Of a stretch of DNA of 17,235 nt, positions 1 through 6,729 are shown in pieces; within the stretch, counting starts at the first letter, position 1; every line of letters starts with the position of its first letter. The notes beneath the pieces are model-generated. The model saw only the letters and a program-made list of their open reading frames with translations. It did not search any database and was not told the origin of the DNA. The DNA lies in NCBI GenBank assembly GCA_017551215.1, contig JAFZMA010000233.1, forward strand, positions 1 to 17,235, in the 5' to 3' direction. Made by a program: the position numbers and the translations under genes. The stretch comes from Bacteroidales bacterium (GTDB taxonomy: Bacteria; Bacteroidota; Bacteroidia; Bacteroidales; UBA932).

Positions 1-36
1 AGCTTCCTCGCGGAGGAGGTGGAGCCAGATGCATGA
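1..36 (+). CDS. Possible 3' end of an upstream gene (partial, uncertain)
   Basis: Reading from base 1, the plus strand has eleven sense codons ending in EEVEPDA and a TGA at 34-36. This could be the tail of a gene that begins outside the window, ending about 50 bases before the pheS promoter. The piece is far too short to assign to a family. A minus-strand reading starting near base 41 (Met-Val-Met-His-Leu then a run of prolines) is also open to the window edge, so the direction of any gene here is not settled. Confidence 0.25.
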   Translation, partial: SFLAEEVEPDA

Positions 37-86
37 CCATGCCTGTGGTAAGAGATGACGTGTAGCCGTTTTACTCCAAGATTAAG

Positions 87-94
87 TATATTTG
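87..94 (+). promoter_or_regulatory. Bacteroidota -7 box for pheS
   Basis: TATATTTG matches the Bacteroidota primary-sigma -7 consensus TAnnTTTG exactly and lies 25 bases before the chosen pheS start. A T-rich tetrad near 69-72 is the only candidate -33 element and its spacing is short, so that half is weak. Confidence 0.6.
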
Positions 95-118
95 CACCCC
101 GAAAAGAAATACCAACAA

Positions 119-1147
119 ATGGATCGCAAAGACATAGACAATCTGCTAGACCGTATAGAACAGTTCCGTGCGGAACGGCTTCAGGACGTAGAGGAACTCA
201 GGGTAAAACTATTGGGAAAGAAGGGGGAGATAACCCGCCTGTTCGAGGAGTTCCGTTCTATCCAGCCGGAGATGAAAAGGGAGTTCGGTAAGGTTCTTAA
301 CGAGCTCAAAACCAAGGCTGCAGAAAAGATAGAATCTCTGAGGGATTCTTTTGCAGATATCCTTGAGACAGATACCAAGACAGATTTTACTAAACCTGGA
401 GATGCCTTTGAGCTTGGAACCCGCCATCCGATATCTCTAGTAAGGGAGGAGATTCTGGACATTTTCGGCAAGTTCGGCTTTGCGGTTGCAGAGGGGCCGG
501 AGATTGAGGACGACTGGCACGTGTTCTCCGCGCTGAACTTCCCTCCGGAGCATCCGGCAAGGGATATGCAGGACACGTTCTTCATCAATCCGGAAGGGGA
601 CGATCCTATTCTTCTCAGAACCCACACATCCAGTGTTCAGGTTCGCACTATGGAGCGCCAGAAGCCGCCTATCCGCGTAGTTTGTCCAGGCCGCGTTTTC
701 CGTAACGAGGCCATAAGCGCAAGAGCTCACTGCATCTTCCATCAGGTGGAAGGTCTCTACATAGACGAGGGCGTCAGCTTTGCAGACCTCAAGCAGGCAA
801 TACTGCTGTTCGTTCAGGAGATGTTCGGCCCTCAGACCCAGATCCGGATGAGGCCTTCATACTTCCCGTTCACAGAGCCTAGCACAGAGGTCGACATCAG
901 CTGCAACATCTGCGGCGGCAAGGGCTGCAATATCTGCAAGGGAACCGGCTGGCTGGAAATCATGGGTGCCGGAATGGTGGATCCTAACGTTCTTGAGGCC
1001 AGCGGTATAGACAGCAAGAAATACACGGGATTCGCGTTCGGTATGGGAATAGAGCGTATTGCCATGCTCAAGTGGATGGTGAACGACCTGCGCCACTATT
1101 TCGAGAACGACGTACGCTTCCTCAAGGAATTCCGCAGCGTCCTGTAG
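119..1147 (+). CDS. pheS: Phenylalanyl-tRNA synthetase alpha subunit
   Basis: Cytoplasmic class II aminoacyl-tRNA synthetase subunit that works with PheT as an alpha2-beta2 enzyme to charge tRNA-Phe. The protein is 342 residues. An N-terminal coiled-coil (about residues 1-85) is followed by the catalytic core. Class II motif 2 is seen around VFRNEAISARAHCIFHQVEG, and motif 3 as GFAFGMGIERIAML. A cysteine-rich insert (CNICGGKGCNIC) near residue 265 is typical of Bacteroidota-type PheS and may bind metal. I chose ATG 119 because an in-frame TTG at 92 lies inside the promoter box and could not be in the transcript. pheT is not next to it; the following gene is convergent. Sequence looks intact and ordinary. 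Confidence 0.97.
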   Translation: MDRKDIDNLLDRIEQFRAERLQDVEELRVKLLGKKGEITRLFEEFRSIQPEMKREFGKVLNELKTKAAEKIESLRDSFADILETDTKTDFTKPGDAFELGTRHPISLVREEILDIFGKFGFAVAEGPEIEDDWHVFSALNFPPEHPARDMQDTFFINPEGDDPILLRTHTSSVQVRTMERQKPPIRVVCPGRVFRNEAISARAHCIFHQVEGLYIDEGVSFADLKQAILLFVQEMFGPQTQIRMRPSYFPFTEPSTEVDISCNICGGKGCNICKGTGWLEIMGAGMVDPNVLEASGIDSKKYTGFAFGMGIERIAMLKWMVNDLRHYFENDVRFLKEFRSVL

Positions 1148-1172
1148 CATCACACCGTACATTCAAGTATTA

Positions 1173-1310
1173 AGGTAAGCGTTAAGTCAGCCCTGATACT
1201 TTTCGTTCAGCACGTTGTGCTTCTCTTCATCCCGACAAGCCTGGCGGCTTGCCACCCATTCATGTGGCCATGGGCGGCCACAAGTATCACGGGCAGCTTA
1301 ACGCTTACCT
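1173..1310. repeat. Long imperfect inverted repeat enclosing three hairpins
   Basis: The left arm (1173-1201) and right arm (1282-1310) are complementary: 14 consecutive bases (AGGTAAGCGTTAAG against CTTAACGCTTACCT), then a partly paired GCCC/GGGC segment, then 8 more (TGATACTT against AAGTATCA). Between the arms are three smaller hairpins: AGCAC/GTGCT (1209-1221), CAAGCC/GGCTTG (1236-1251) and TGTGGCC/GGCCACA (1263-1282). The shape is thus a closing stem with three internal arms. It sits between the convergent pheS and glycoside-hydrolase-like genes, and the right arm contains the latter's stop codon (1305-1307). There is no U-tract, so it is not a classical terminator, although it could still end or protect both transcripts. 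It could also be a copy of a dispersed palindromic repeat. Confidence 0.75.
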
Positions 1311-2918
1311 GACAAAGACGACGTTGCTAGGAGAGGATTTTTCCTTGCCGTTGATAGCTACGACTACATAGTTTTCTGCGCGTTCGCTTACGGTGAATTC
1401 GTTTTGCGTGGTCTGGCCTACAAGTCCGCCTTCCCAGGTGGCGCTGAATCCGTCTGGAGAATACTTGGATATGTAGAGCTTATAGACAGCGTAGCTCTTT
1501 GCGGCAGGGCTTTTCTCCCATCTGATAACCCCGTCCTTTTCCGTTATGGTAACAGGCGCCGGAACAATGTCTGAGGAAGTTCCGAGTTTAGGTATGAGGC
1601 TTGGATAAGGATATATTTTTTTCTTCATATACTCCAGAAAATCAGGACGGAACAGGCTGCGCGTAGTGAACCAGATGTTACCCTGCACAAAGTCCGCATC
1701 CCGGCTTTCTTCTATCTGAAGCATATACTCGTCCATGGAGTCAAATCCCTTTTCCTTGTAACGGTAAGCGGCAAGCCCAGGCAGGCATGGCACGCCCTTC
1801 ATTATAGGTTCCCAGCTATCGAGCACAAGTTTGAAATCTGCAATCCTGTGGCCGTGCTGCCAGTAAATCTGCGGGGCAAGATAATCTATGCAGCCCTCCT
1901 CTATCCAGTACTGGGGATCCGCATAAAGTTTCTGGGTATTCACAAGCCTTCCTCCCGGACTCACGCCAAATACGGCATTGGGCTTTGCCTGGTGAACGGC
2001 CTTGTGCATTGCCGCAACTATCTTGTTTACATTGTCTTCTCTCCACCTGCCGAGCTCCATGCCATTCCCGTATTTCTGGTACCAGGAAGCATCGTCCCAT
2101 GTCTTTCCGTCATCCATTTTCTTTATCACCTTTTTCAGCTCAGCGATTTGGTCCTTGTCTGTCAGAGTCTTGAGACTATCGCGGAGTTTTGGCAAAACCT
2201 CCAGCTTTTCCCTCAGCCCATCGGGATAAAAGAAGTCATCGATATGCGCCCCGTCCAGGTCGTAATTGCTCATCACTTCGTAGATGAGTTCATATAGGTA
2301 GTTGATAACCTCCGGATTTCCCGGATTCCAGTACATTGTCTTGCCGTACTGGATCACCCTGTCCGGATGCTTGTAGCAAGGGTGCTTCTTCACCCTGTCC
2401 GCATCCACGCCTCCCACTCTCATCGGGTTGAACCATCCGTGAATCTGCATCCCCAGAGAATGTGCTGTTTCTATCGCGAGCTTAAGAGGGTCATATCCTG
2501 GATCTTCTCCCTGAACACCCGTAAGGTTATGGTCCCAAGGAAGTATCTTGGACTTATAGTAAGTCTCTGAATTGCAGCATAGTTGCATTATCACCACGTT
2601 GCATCCGGTTTCCTTGATTCTGGTGATAACGTCTACCAGAGCCCGTTTCTGGGAATCTCTCTGCTGTTCTATTCTGATTTTCTGCTCCTGGCGGCTTTCT
2701 CCCTTGTGTCTGGAAAGGTTCACCCTTATCTTCTTGGGCCAGTCAGAGCCCCTTACAGTGGTCAGCCACGCTCCCCGGAATTCGTGGTTGACTTCAACCT
2801 TGTCTGTCAGCGGGTTGAACACTTTGCTTCTGTTGTTTTGCTGGGAGATTGCGCTTGGGCAGAAAATCGCAGACAAAACCAAAGCGCAAAGGATTGTTTT
2901 CAGAGTTTTGTTTTTCAT
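1305..2918 (-). CDS. Secreted GHL10/DUF187 family glycoside hydrolase-like protein
   Basis: The 537-residue protein begins with a signal peptide (basic MKNKTLK, hydrophobic core to about residue 24). The main domain (about 45-435) is the GHL10 (formerly DUF187) TIM-barrel-like fold: EFRGAWLTTV at 46-55, IHGWFNPMR at 159-167, DLDGAHIDDFFYPDG at 220-234 with the paired Asp expected at the active site, and GVSPGGR at 318-324. Residues about 452-535 look like a fibronectin type III-like module. Relatives such as YngK are predicted to cleave glycans, possibly peptidoglycan-related, but most are uncharacterised, so the substrate is unknown. The likely location is periplasm or cell surface. The gene stands alone, and its stop codon lies in the inverted-repeat arm at 1282-1310. 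Confidence 0.9.
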   Translation of the reverse strand: MKNKTLKTILCALVLSAIFCPSAISQQNNRSKVFNPLTDKVEVNHEFRGAWLTTVRGSDWPKKIRVNLSRHKGESRQEQKIRIEQQRDSQKRALVDVITRIKETGCNVVIMQLCCNSETYYKSKILPWDHNLTGVQGEDPGYDPLKLAIETAHSLGMQIHGWFNPMRVGGVDADRVKKHPCYKHPDRVIQYGKTMYWNPGNPEVINYLYELIYEVMSNYDLDGAHIDDFFYPDGLREKLEVLPKLRDSLKTLTDKDQIAELKKVIKKMDDGKTWDDASWYQKYGNGMELGRWREDNVNKIVAAMHKAVHQAKPNAVFGVSPGGRLVNTQKLYADPQYWIEEGCIDYLAPQIYWQHGHRIADFKLVLDSWEPIMKGVPCLPGLAAYRYKEKGFDSMDEYMLQIEESRDADFVQGNIWFTTRSLFRPDFLEYMKKKIYPYPSLIPKLGTSSDIVPAPVTITEKDGVIRWEKSPAAKSYAVYKLYISKYSPDGFSATWEGGLVGQTTQNEFTVSERAENYVVVAINGKEKSSPSNVVFVR

Positions 2919-2922
2919 ACCC

Positions 2923-2930
2923 CAAATTTA
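2923..2930 (-). promoter_or_regulatory. -7 box for the GHL10-like gene, almost touching the start codon
   Basis: On the minus strand TAAATTTG fits TAnnTTTG exactly and ends only four bases before the ATG (2918-2916). If used, the transcript would be leaderless or nearly so. No convincing -33 element was identified. Confidence 0.45.
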
Positions 2931-2944
2931 GAAAAATCTGAAAA

Positions 2945-2976
2945 TTTTTGCAGAACAAAAAAGATTGCTATATTTG
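2945..2976 (+). promoter_or_regulatory. Promoter of the tRNA-Gly gene
   Basis: A TTTTTG element ending at 2950 is followed, 18 bases later, by TATATTTG at 2969-2976. This is close to the Bacteroidota layout of TTTG, about 19 bases, TAnnTTTG. The tRNA begins 11 bases after the box. It is one of the best-formed promoters in the window. Confidence 0.75.
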
Positions 2977-2987
2977 CAGTCCCAATT

Positions 2988-3060
2988 GCGGAAATAGCTC
3001 AGTTGGTAGAGCACAACCTTGCCAAGGTTGGGGTCGCGGGTCCGAGTCCCGTTTTCCGCT
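2988..3060 (+). tRNA. tRNA-Gly (GCC)
   Basis: A 73-base cloverleaf: acceptor GCGGAAA pairs with TTTCCGC at 3053-3059, D arm GCTC/GAGC, anticodon stem CAACC/GGTTG with anticodon GCC at 3021-3023, T loop with the GGTCCGAGT-type core, and U discriminator as usual for glycine. No CCA is encoded, so it must be added after transcription. Confidence 0.97.
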
Positions 3061-3085
3061 CTGAGTTTTCATAATTTGAAGTGTT

Positions 3086-3115
3086 GCCTCTCTGGAAAAG
3101 TCCTGGGAGGCTTTT
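3086..3115 (+). terminator. Terminator-like hairpin between tRNA-Gly and tRNA-Leu(GAG)
   Basis: GCCTCTCTGG (3086-3095) pairs with CCTGGGAGGC (3102-3111), with one mismatch and one G-U pair, around a six-base loop, and four T follow. It may end the tRNA-Gly transcript. The next tRNA begins only five bases further on and has no good promoter of its own (only a TAATTTG at 3072-3078, one base short of consensus), so the hairpin may be partly read through or act in processing. Confidence 0.5.
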
Positions 3116-3120
3116 AAAAG

Positions 3121-3203
3121 GCCCAGGTGGTGGAATGGTAGACACGCTACTTTGAGGGGGTAGTGCCAGAAATGGTGTGCAGGTTCGACTCTTGTCCTGG
3201 GCA
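3121..3203 (+). tRNA. tRNA-Leu (GAG)
   Basis: An 83-base type II tRNA with a long variable arm. Acceptor GCCCAGG (3121-3127) pairs with CCTGGGC (3196-3202), discriminator A. The anticodon stem CTACT/GGTAG encloses the seven-base loop TTGAGGG, giving anticodon GAG at 3154-3156. The T loop contains GGTTCGACT. No CCA is encoded. Confidence 0.96.
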
Positions 3204-3207
3204 CGAA

Positions 3208-3241
3208 AGACCGACCAAAATTTTTGGCCGGTCTCTTTGTT
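3208..3241 (+). terminator. Intrinsic terminator after tRNA-Leu(GAG)
   Basis: AGACCGACCAAA pairs with TTTGGCCGGTCT (one mismatch) across a very small loop, then CTTTGTTT follows. The position, directly after the tRNA, and the 11-12 bp stem with a T-rich tail support a rho-independent terminator. Confidence 0.75.
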
Positions 3242-3254
3242 TAAGAAGATTTAA

Positions 3255-3262
3255 TATCTTTG
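3255..3262 (+). promoter_or_regulatory. -7 box for tRNA-Leu(UAA)
   Basis: TATCTTTG fits TAnnTTTG and lies 10 bases before the tRNA, the same distance as for tRNA-Gly. A TTTG at 3236-3239 could be the -33 element but the gap is about 15 bases, shorter than usual, and it overlaps the tail of the preceding terminator. Confidence 0.55.
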
Positions 3263-3272
3263 CCTGCAGTTT

Positions 3273-3358
3273 GCTCGGGTGGTGAAATTGGTATACACGC
3301 CGGACTTAAAATCCTGTGGACAGAAATGTCCGTACGGGTTCGATTCCCGTCCCGAGCA
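3273..3358 (+). tRNA. tRNA-Leu (UAA)
   Basis: An 86-base type II tRNA. Acceptor GCTCGGG (3273-3279) pairs with CCCGAGC (3351-3357), discriminator A. The anticodon loop CTTAAAA gives UAA at 3307-3309; the variable arm (GGAC...GTCC) is long, and the T loop is GGTTCGATT. No CCA is encoded. The minus-strand operon below ends 13 bases past it, with no terminator visible between. Confidence 0.97.
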
Positions 3359-3371
3359 CAAGAATTTCTAT

Positions 3372-3674
3372 TTATCTGATTTCAAACAAGTTGAGAAAGC
3401 CGGTCATCATAAAGACACTGCGGATGTCGTCGTTGATGTTCTGGACAATGACCTTGCCTTTGCGGTCTTCCGCGGCTTTTCTGAGGGTTAGAAAAATTCT
3501 GAGGCCGGAACTGGAAATGTAAGTCATGTCTTTGCAGTCTATGATTATGGTCTTACCGGCCTCTTCCAGAAGCTGATTGATTGTTGGATTGGCTTCCTGG
3601 GCGGCTGGGGTGTCGAGACGTCCTGCGAAGGAAATGGTTATCTGGCCTTCTTCTTTGGTGACTTTTGTTTTCAT
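3372..3674 (-). CDS. STAS-domain anti-sigma-factor antagonist (SpoIIAA/RsbV-like)
   Basis: A 100-residue single STAS domain. In partner-switching systems such a protein binds an RsbW-type kinase when unphosphorylated and is released when a serine is phosphorylated. The central motif DMTYISSSGLR (residues 49-59) holds the phospho-acceptor; by comparison with the DSSGL motif of SpoIIAA the target is most likely Ser56. The Asp of DSSGL is Ser54 here. The cognate phosphatase and kinase domains are in the gene immediately upstream, 26 bases away, making this their obvious substrate. It is the last gene of the five-gene operon. No sigma factor is encoded nearby, so the downstream target of the switch is unknown. 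Confidence 0.92.
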   Translation of the reverse strand: MKTKVTKEEGQITISFAGRLDTPAAQEANPTINQLLEEAGKTIIIDCKDMTYISSSGLRIFLTLRKAAEDRKGKVIVQNINDDIRSVFMMTGFLNLFEIR

Positions 3675-3700
3675 TTTCTGTATTGTCTTTTTTTCTTATT

Positions 3701-5899
3701 CTATTGTTTGCCTATCCTTTTGGTAAGGACAAGTATATTCTTGTCATTCTGGCGCTTGTAGGTGACGCTGTCCATGATTTTCCTGTACAGATGGATGCCA
3801 AGTCCCCCAACAGGACGGTCTCCTGCGTTCTGGTCTACATCCACATCCGGAATGGTGGTAGGATCAAACGGTTTGCCGCTGTCGGTTATGGTGAAGGTTA
3901 TTTCATCTTCCGTTGTCTGTGCGCTAATATCTATAGTTTTTGATCCGGAATACATAATCACATTGCTCACGGCCTCTTCCATTGCAAGATTAATGCTGGA
4001 TTTAAGAGATTCGGCAATTCCTTTTTCCTCAGCGATTGTGCCTATGAACTTTTCAAGGTCGTGAATCTGGCCGATGTCATTTGACAGTGTTATGCTTTGC
4101 ACTGTTTTGCTTTGAGCCGGGTCGTTGAGATAATGAAAGAAAAGCATAGTTAGATCATCGCTTTGAGGAGCGTCCTTTACGAATTTGGCAACTGCTTTCT
4201 TTACATTGTCCAGGTGAATCTGGGCCGGTTTTTTACCGGAAAGAGTTTCCTTAAGCCTTTGGAGTCCAAACATTCCGTGAGTAGGATTTTCCGCCTCGGT
4301 TATGCCGTCGGTATAAAGGAATACAGCATCGTCATAGTGGAGGTCAATTTCCTGGAGAGTGAATTCCTTGTTCCTGATAACACCGAGAGGAAGATTTGGA
4401 TCCACAGGCAGTTCTCCAATCTTGTCCGTAAAGATCAGGGGAGCATTGTGGCCGGCGTTGCAGTATTGCATCTTTCCGGTCTTGAGGTCCAGTACGCAGC
4501 AGATGAAGGTGACGAACATGTTGCTTTCATTCATATCTGACATACTGTTGTTCATAGTGGTGACTATCTCTTTCGGATTATCGTGGTGGGCTGATACACT
4601 GCGGAAAAGGCTTCTTGTCACCGCCATCAGCAAAGATGCGGGAACACCTTTTCCTGCCACGTCGCCGATGCAGAAGAAGAGCTTCTCGTCCCTGATGAAA
4701 AAGTCGTACAGGTCTCCACTGACTTCCTTGGCCGGGACCAGGGCTGCGGAAAGGTCTATGTCTTCCCTCTCCGGGAACGGCGGGAATGTCTTTGGTATCA
4801 TGGACATCTGTATGTCGCTGGCTATCCTGAGCTCGTTTTCCATCTTCTCCTTCTTCTCCGATATGTACTTGAATTTGAGCTGGCTTTTGGCAATAGCGCG
4901 GAAAATCAGGATTAACAGCAGAAGACCGAGAATCTGCAGCAATCTTATCAGACCGTTCAGTTTCTTCAGGCCGGCAAACATCTCTTTTTCGGGAATGATG
5001 ATGTTCATGGCCCATCCTGTCTTGTCGATAGGAGTGTAGTAAACCATGTTCTTGGTACCGTTGTGCGTTACCTGGATATTGCCGCTTTCTTTGTTCAGCA
5101 TTGCTCTGTTGAGGGCGTTGAATGAAGCGGTGTCTTCCACTTTGGTAGCATATTCGTCTATGGTAGTGGTCATTATCAGACTGTCATCCGGGCTGACCAT
5201 AAGCCGGCCTGTGCGGCTGACAACCGTACTGAAGGCTCCGGGATATATCTTTGTTTCATTCACCAGGGCCTTAAGCCACTCAAGATCAATGTCTGCGGTG
5301 AGAACGGCGGCTGTTCTTCCCTGGTTGTCTTTGACAGGAACGGAATAGGTGGTCATAAGTATTTCTCCGCCACCCGTATCTACGTAAGGTTCAGACCAGT
5401 ATCCTTTCTCCAGTTCGATAGGTTTGATAAACCATTCTTGAGAAGGATAGTCATATTCGGGAGTGGCCAGAGATGTCTCTATGATTTCTCCGTTTGTTAT
5501 GGCGGTATATGGCGAATAAAGAGGTCTGTCCTTGTAATAATTTGGCACTATGGCTATTGTAGATCCGGCTATGATAGGATTATTGTTCACTATCAGTTTT
5601 GGAATGTTGGCCAGGCTGTCTGGAACCTGAAGGCACCATTGCGCCAGCCAGACGTTGTTCCTTACCGCGCTTTCCGCCTGGTTCACAACGTTAAGGATTC
5701 CGCTTTTGATTGCGTCGAGCTGGCTTTCCGCCTTTGTCTTGGCTTCATTACGGATGCCTTCCTGTGCATAATATGCCTGGATAATGGAAATTACTCCCAG
5801 AATAACCACAGAAACAACTATGAGCAGAAGACCGGTCCATCTGGTTCTTCTTTTCACCGTTTTTTCCGCAAGTTTTTTTGCGTGTTCTTTCAGGTTCAT
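3701..5899 (-). CDS. Cache-domain membrane sensor fused to SpoIIE-type PP2C phosphatase and RsbW-like kinase
   Basis: This 732-residue inner-membrane protein has four parts. Transmembrane segment 1 is at about 22-44. A periplasmic double-Cache-like sensor spans about 45-305 (WSEPYVDTGGGEI at 168-180, ADIDLEWL at 202-209). Transmembrane segment 2 is at about 316-335. The PP2C domain (380-590) keeps all metal-binding motifs: SGDLYDFF, IGDVAGKGVPASLLMA, AGHNAP, LYTDG and QSDDLTM. The C-terminal HATPase_c_2 domain (605-730) has an N box (MEEAVSNVIMYS), G1 (ITDSGKPFDP) and G2 (VGGLGIHLYRKIMD). It thus joins the RsbU-like phosphatase and RsbW-like serine kinase that partner switching normally splits. 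The likely substrate is the STAS protein encoded next. The start codon overlaps the upstream stop as ATGA, implying translational coupling. The ligand is unknown. Confidence 0.93.
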   Translation of the reverse strand: MNLKEHAKKLAEKTVKRRTRWTGLLLIVVSVVILGVISIIQAYYAQEGIRNEAKTKAESQLDAIKSGILNVVNQAESAVRNNVWLAQWCLQVPDSLANIPKLIVNNNPIIAGSTIAIVPNYYKDRPLYSPYTAITNGEIIETSLATPEYDYPSQEWFIKPIELEKGYWSEPYVDTGGGEILMTTYSVPVKDNQGRTAAVLTADIDLEWLKALVNETKIYPGAFSTVVSRTGRLMVSPDDSLIMTTTIDEYATKVEDTASFNALNRAMLNKESGNIQVTHNGTKNMVYYTPIDKTGWAMNIIIPEKEMFAGLKKLNGLIRLLQILGLLLLILIFRAIAKSQLKFKYISEKKEKMENELRIASDIQMSMIPKTFPPFPEREDIDLSAALVPAKEVSGDLYDFFIRDEKLFFCIGDVAGKGVPASLLMAVTRSLFRSVSAHHDNPKEIVTTMNNSMSDMNESNMFVTFICCVLDLKTGKMQYCNAGHNAPLIFTDKIGELPVDPNLPLGVIRNKEFTLQEIDLHYDDAVFLYTDGITEAENPTHGMFGLQRLKETLSGKKPAQIHLDNVKKAVAKFVKDAPQSDDLTMLFFHYLNDPAQSKTVQSITLSNDIGQIHDLEKFIGTIAEEKGIAESLKSSINLAMEEAVSNVIMYSGSKTIDISAQTTEDEITFTITDSGKPFDPTTIPDVDVDQNAGDRPVGGLGIHLYRKIMDSVTYKRQNDKNILVLTKRIGKQ

Positions 5900-6729
5900 A
5901 ATACAGATTTTAGCGCAGCCCTGAAATTAGGCATCGGGCATTTGGTGTCTCTTTCTATGATAAGTGTCTTGAGGCCGGCGTACGGGCGGATCATTTCTTC
6001 TGTGTCTTTAAGGCTGATGCCTTCTCCAAAGTACAGAGGAGCAAAGGCATCCCAGAACTTCATTGCAACAGGTTTAGGCATGTGGTAGGTCTCCTGAATG
6101 AATTCAGCATCGCTGAGATAGCAGCACAGGTAAACCATTCCGATGTCAAACAGGTGGTTGCCGCGGCAGAAATCGCCGAGATCTATGAAATACCTCTTAC
6201 CTTCCGGCGTAAAGATGACGTTGCTGTACTGAAGGTCTCCGTGCAGGGCGGTGTTTTCACCCGGAGTGTCCGCAATGAATTTTCCCAGCCTGTCTTTTTC
6301 CTTTGCGGAAAAGAAAGGGTTCTCTTCCAGAAGGCGGAAGTAGCGGTCCTTCACGTCATCAAATTCTTTTGGGTTAAGCTGTATCTTGTGGAGACTCAGG
6401 CACATCTGTGCAAACTCCGAGGCATACTGAGGGATTTTCTCCGGGTGTTCTCCTATGGCTCTGGAGTAAGAACTCTTGCCAAGAATCCTCTTGAAGCGGA
6501 TGCCGTAGCGGCCGTCTTCTGTTACAACATATTCTCCAGGTTCAGGAGTAGGGATTCCCAATTCATATACCTTACGGGCCATAAGCATCTCGTCCAGAGG
6601 CTGTGAAATCTTTCCGGGGAAATAAAGCTTGAGCATCACAGACGGATCTGTCTTGTGGTCATAGCTCTCTCCGTTGGCGCCTCCGCCAGAGAGGACATAA
6701 TCGCTGAGGGAAATCTTTATCGGCTTCAT
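5896..6729 (-). CDS. Aminoglycoside-phosphotransferase-fold (APH/choline-kinase-like) kinase
   Basis: A 277-residue cytoplasmic protein of the APH/protein-kinase-like fold. The catalytic (Brenner) motif is clear, LHGDLQYSN with the Asp base and the metal-binding Asn, followed by the second metal site FIDLGD. A small N-terminal lobe comes first: a glycine-rich start (LSGGGANGES) and a likely nucleotide lysine in VMLKLYF. The substrate cannot be deduced; families with this fold phosphorylate aminoglycosides, sugars, choline, or proteins. The start is placed at ATG 6729 because it overlaps the stop of the upstream hydrolase gene as ATGA; a longer reading to 6822 would run into that gene and adds residues with no family resemblance. 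It also overlaps the downstream phosphatase gene by ATGA. Its place inside this operon suggests a regulatory, not resistance, role. Confidence 0.85.
   Translation of the reverse strand: MKPIKISLSDYVLSGGGANGESYDHKTDPSVMLKLYFPGKISQPLDEMLMARKVYELGIPTPEPGEYVVTEDGRYGIRFKRILGKSSYSRAIGEHPEKIPQYASEFAQMCLSLHKIQLNPKEFDDVKDRYFRLLEENPFFSAKEKDRLGKFIADTPGENTALHGDLQYSNVIFTPEGKRYFIDLGDFCRGNHLFDIGMVYLCCYLSDAEFIQETYHMPKPVAMKFWDAFAPLYFGEGISLKDTEEMIRPYAGLKTLIIERDTKCPMPNFRAALKSVL

Noticed and set aside
92..118. Nine-codon N-terminal extension of PheS starting at TTG
   Set aside because: The TTG is inside the TATATTTG promoter box, so these codons are not expected to be transcribed; ATG 119 gives a normal-length PheS.
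1173..1310. Integron attC-like site (GTTAAG and CTTAAC near the ends of a folded palindrome)
   Set aside because: The order is inverted relative to attC, which needs RYYYAAC at the 5' end and GTTRRRY at the 3' end on the folded strand; no integrase or cassette array is present.
2583..3074. 163-codon plus-strand frame reaching into tRNA-Gly
   Set aside because: It is antisense to the GHL10-like gene and ends by reading through the tRNA, so it is a chance frame.
4359..5039. 226-codon open frame on the plus strand
   Set aside because: It is antisense to the PP2C and Cache region of the sensor phosphatase, lacks any recognisable motif, and the minus-strand gene is unambiguous.
5438..6088. 216-codon open frame on the plus strand
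   Set aside because: It crosses the junction of two well-supported minus-strand genes and has no family resemblance.
5896..6729. Aminoglycoside resistance gene
   Set aside because: Only the general fold motifs are shared; the operon context points to signalling, and nothing nearby suggests a resistance element.
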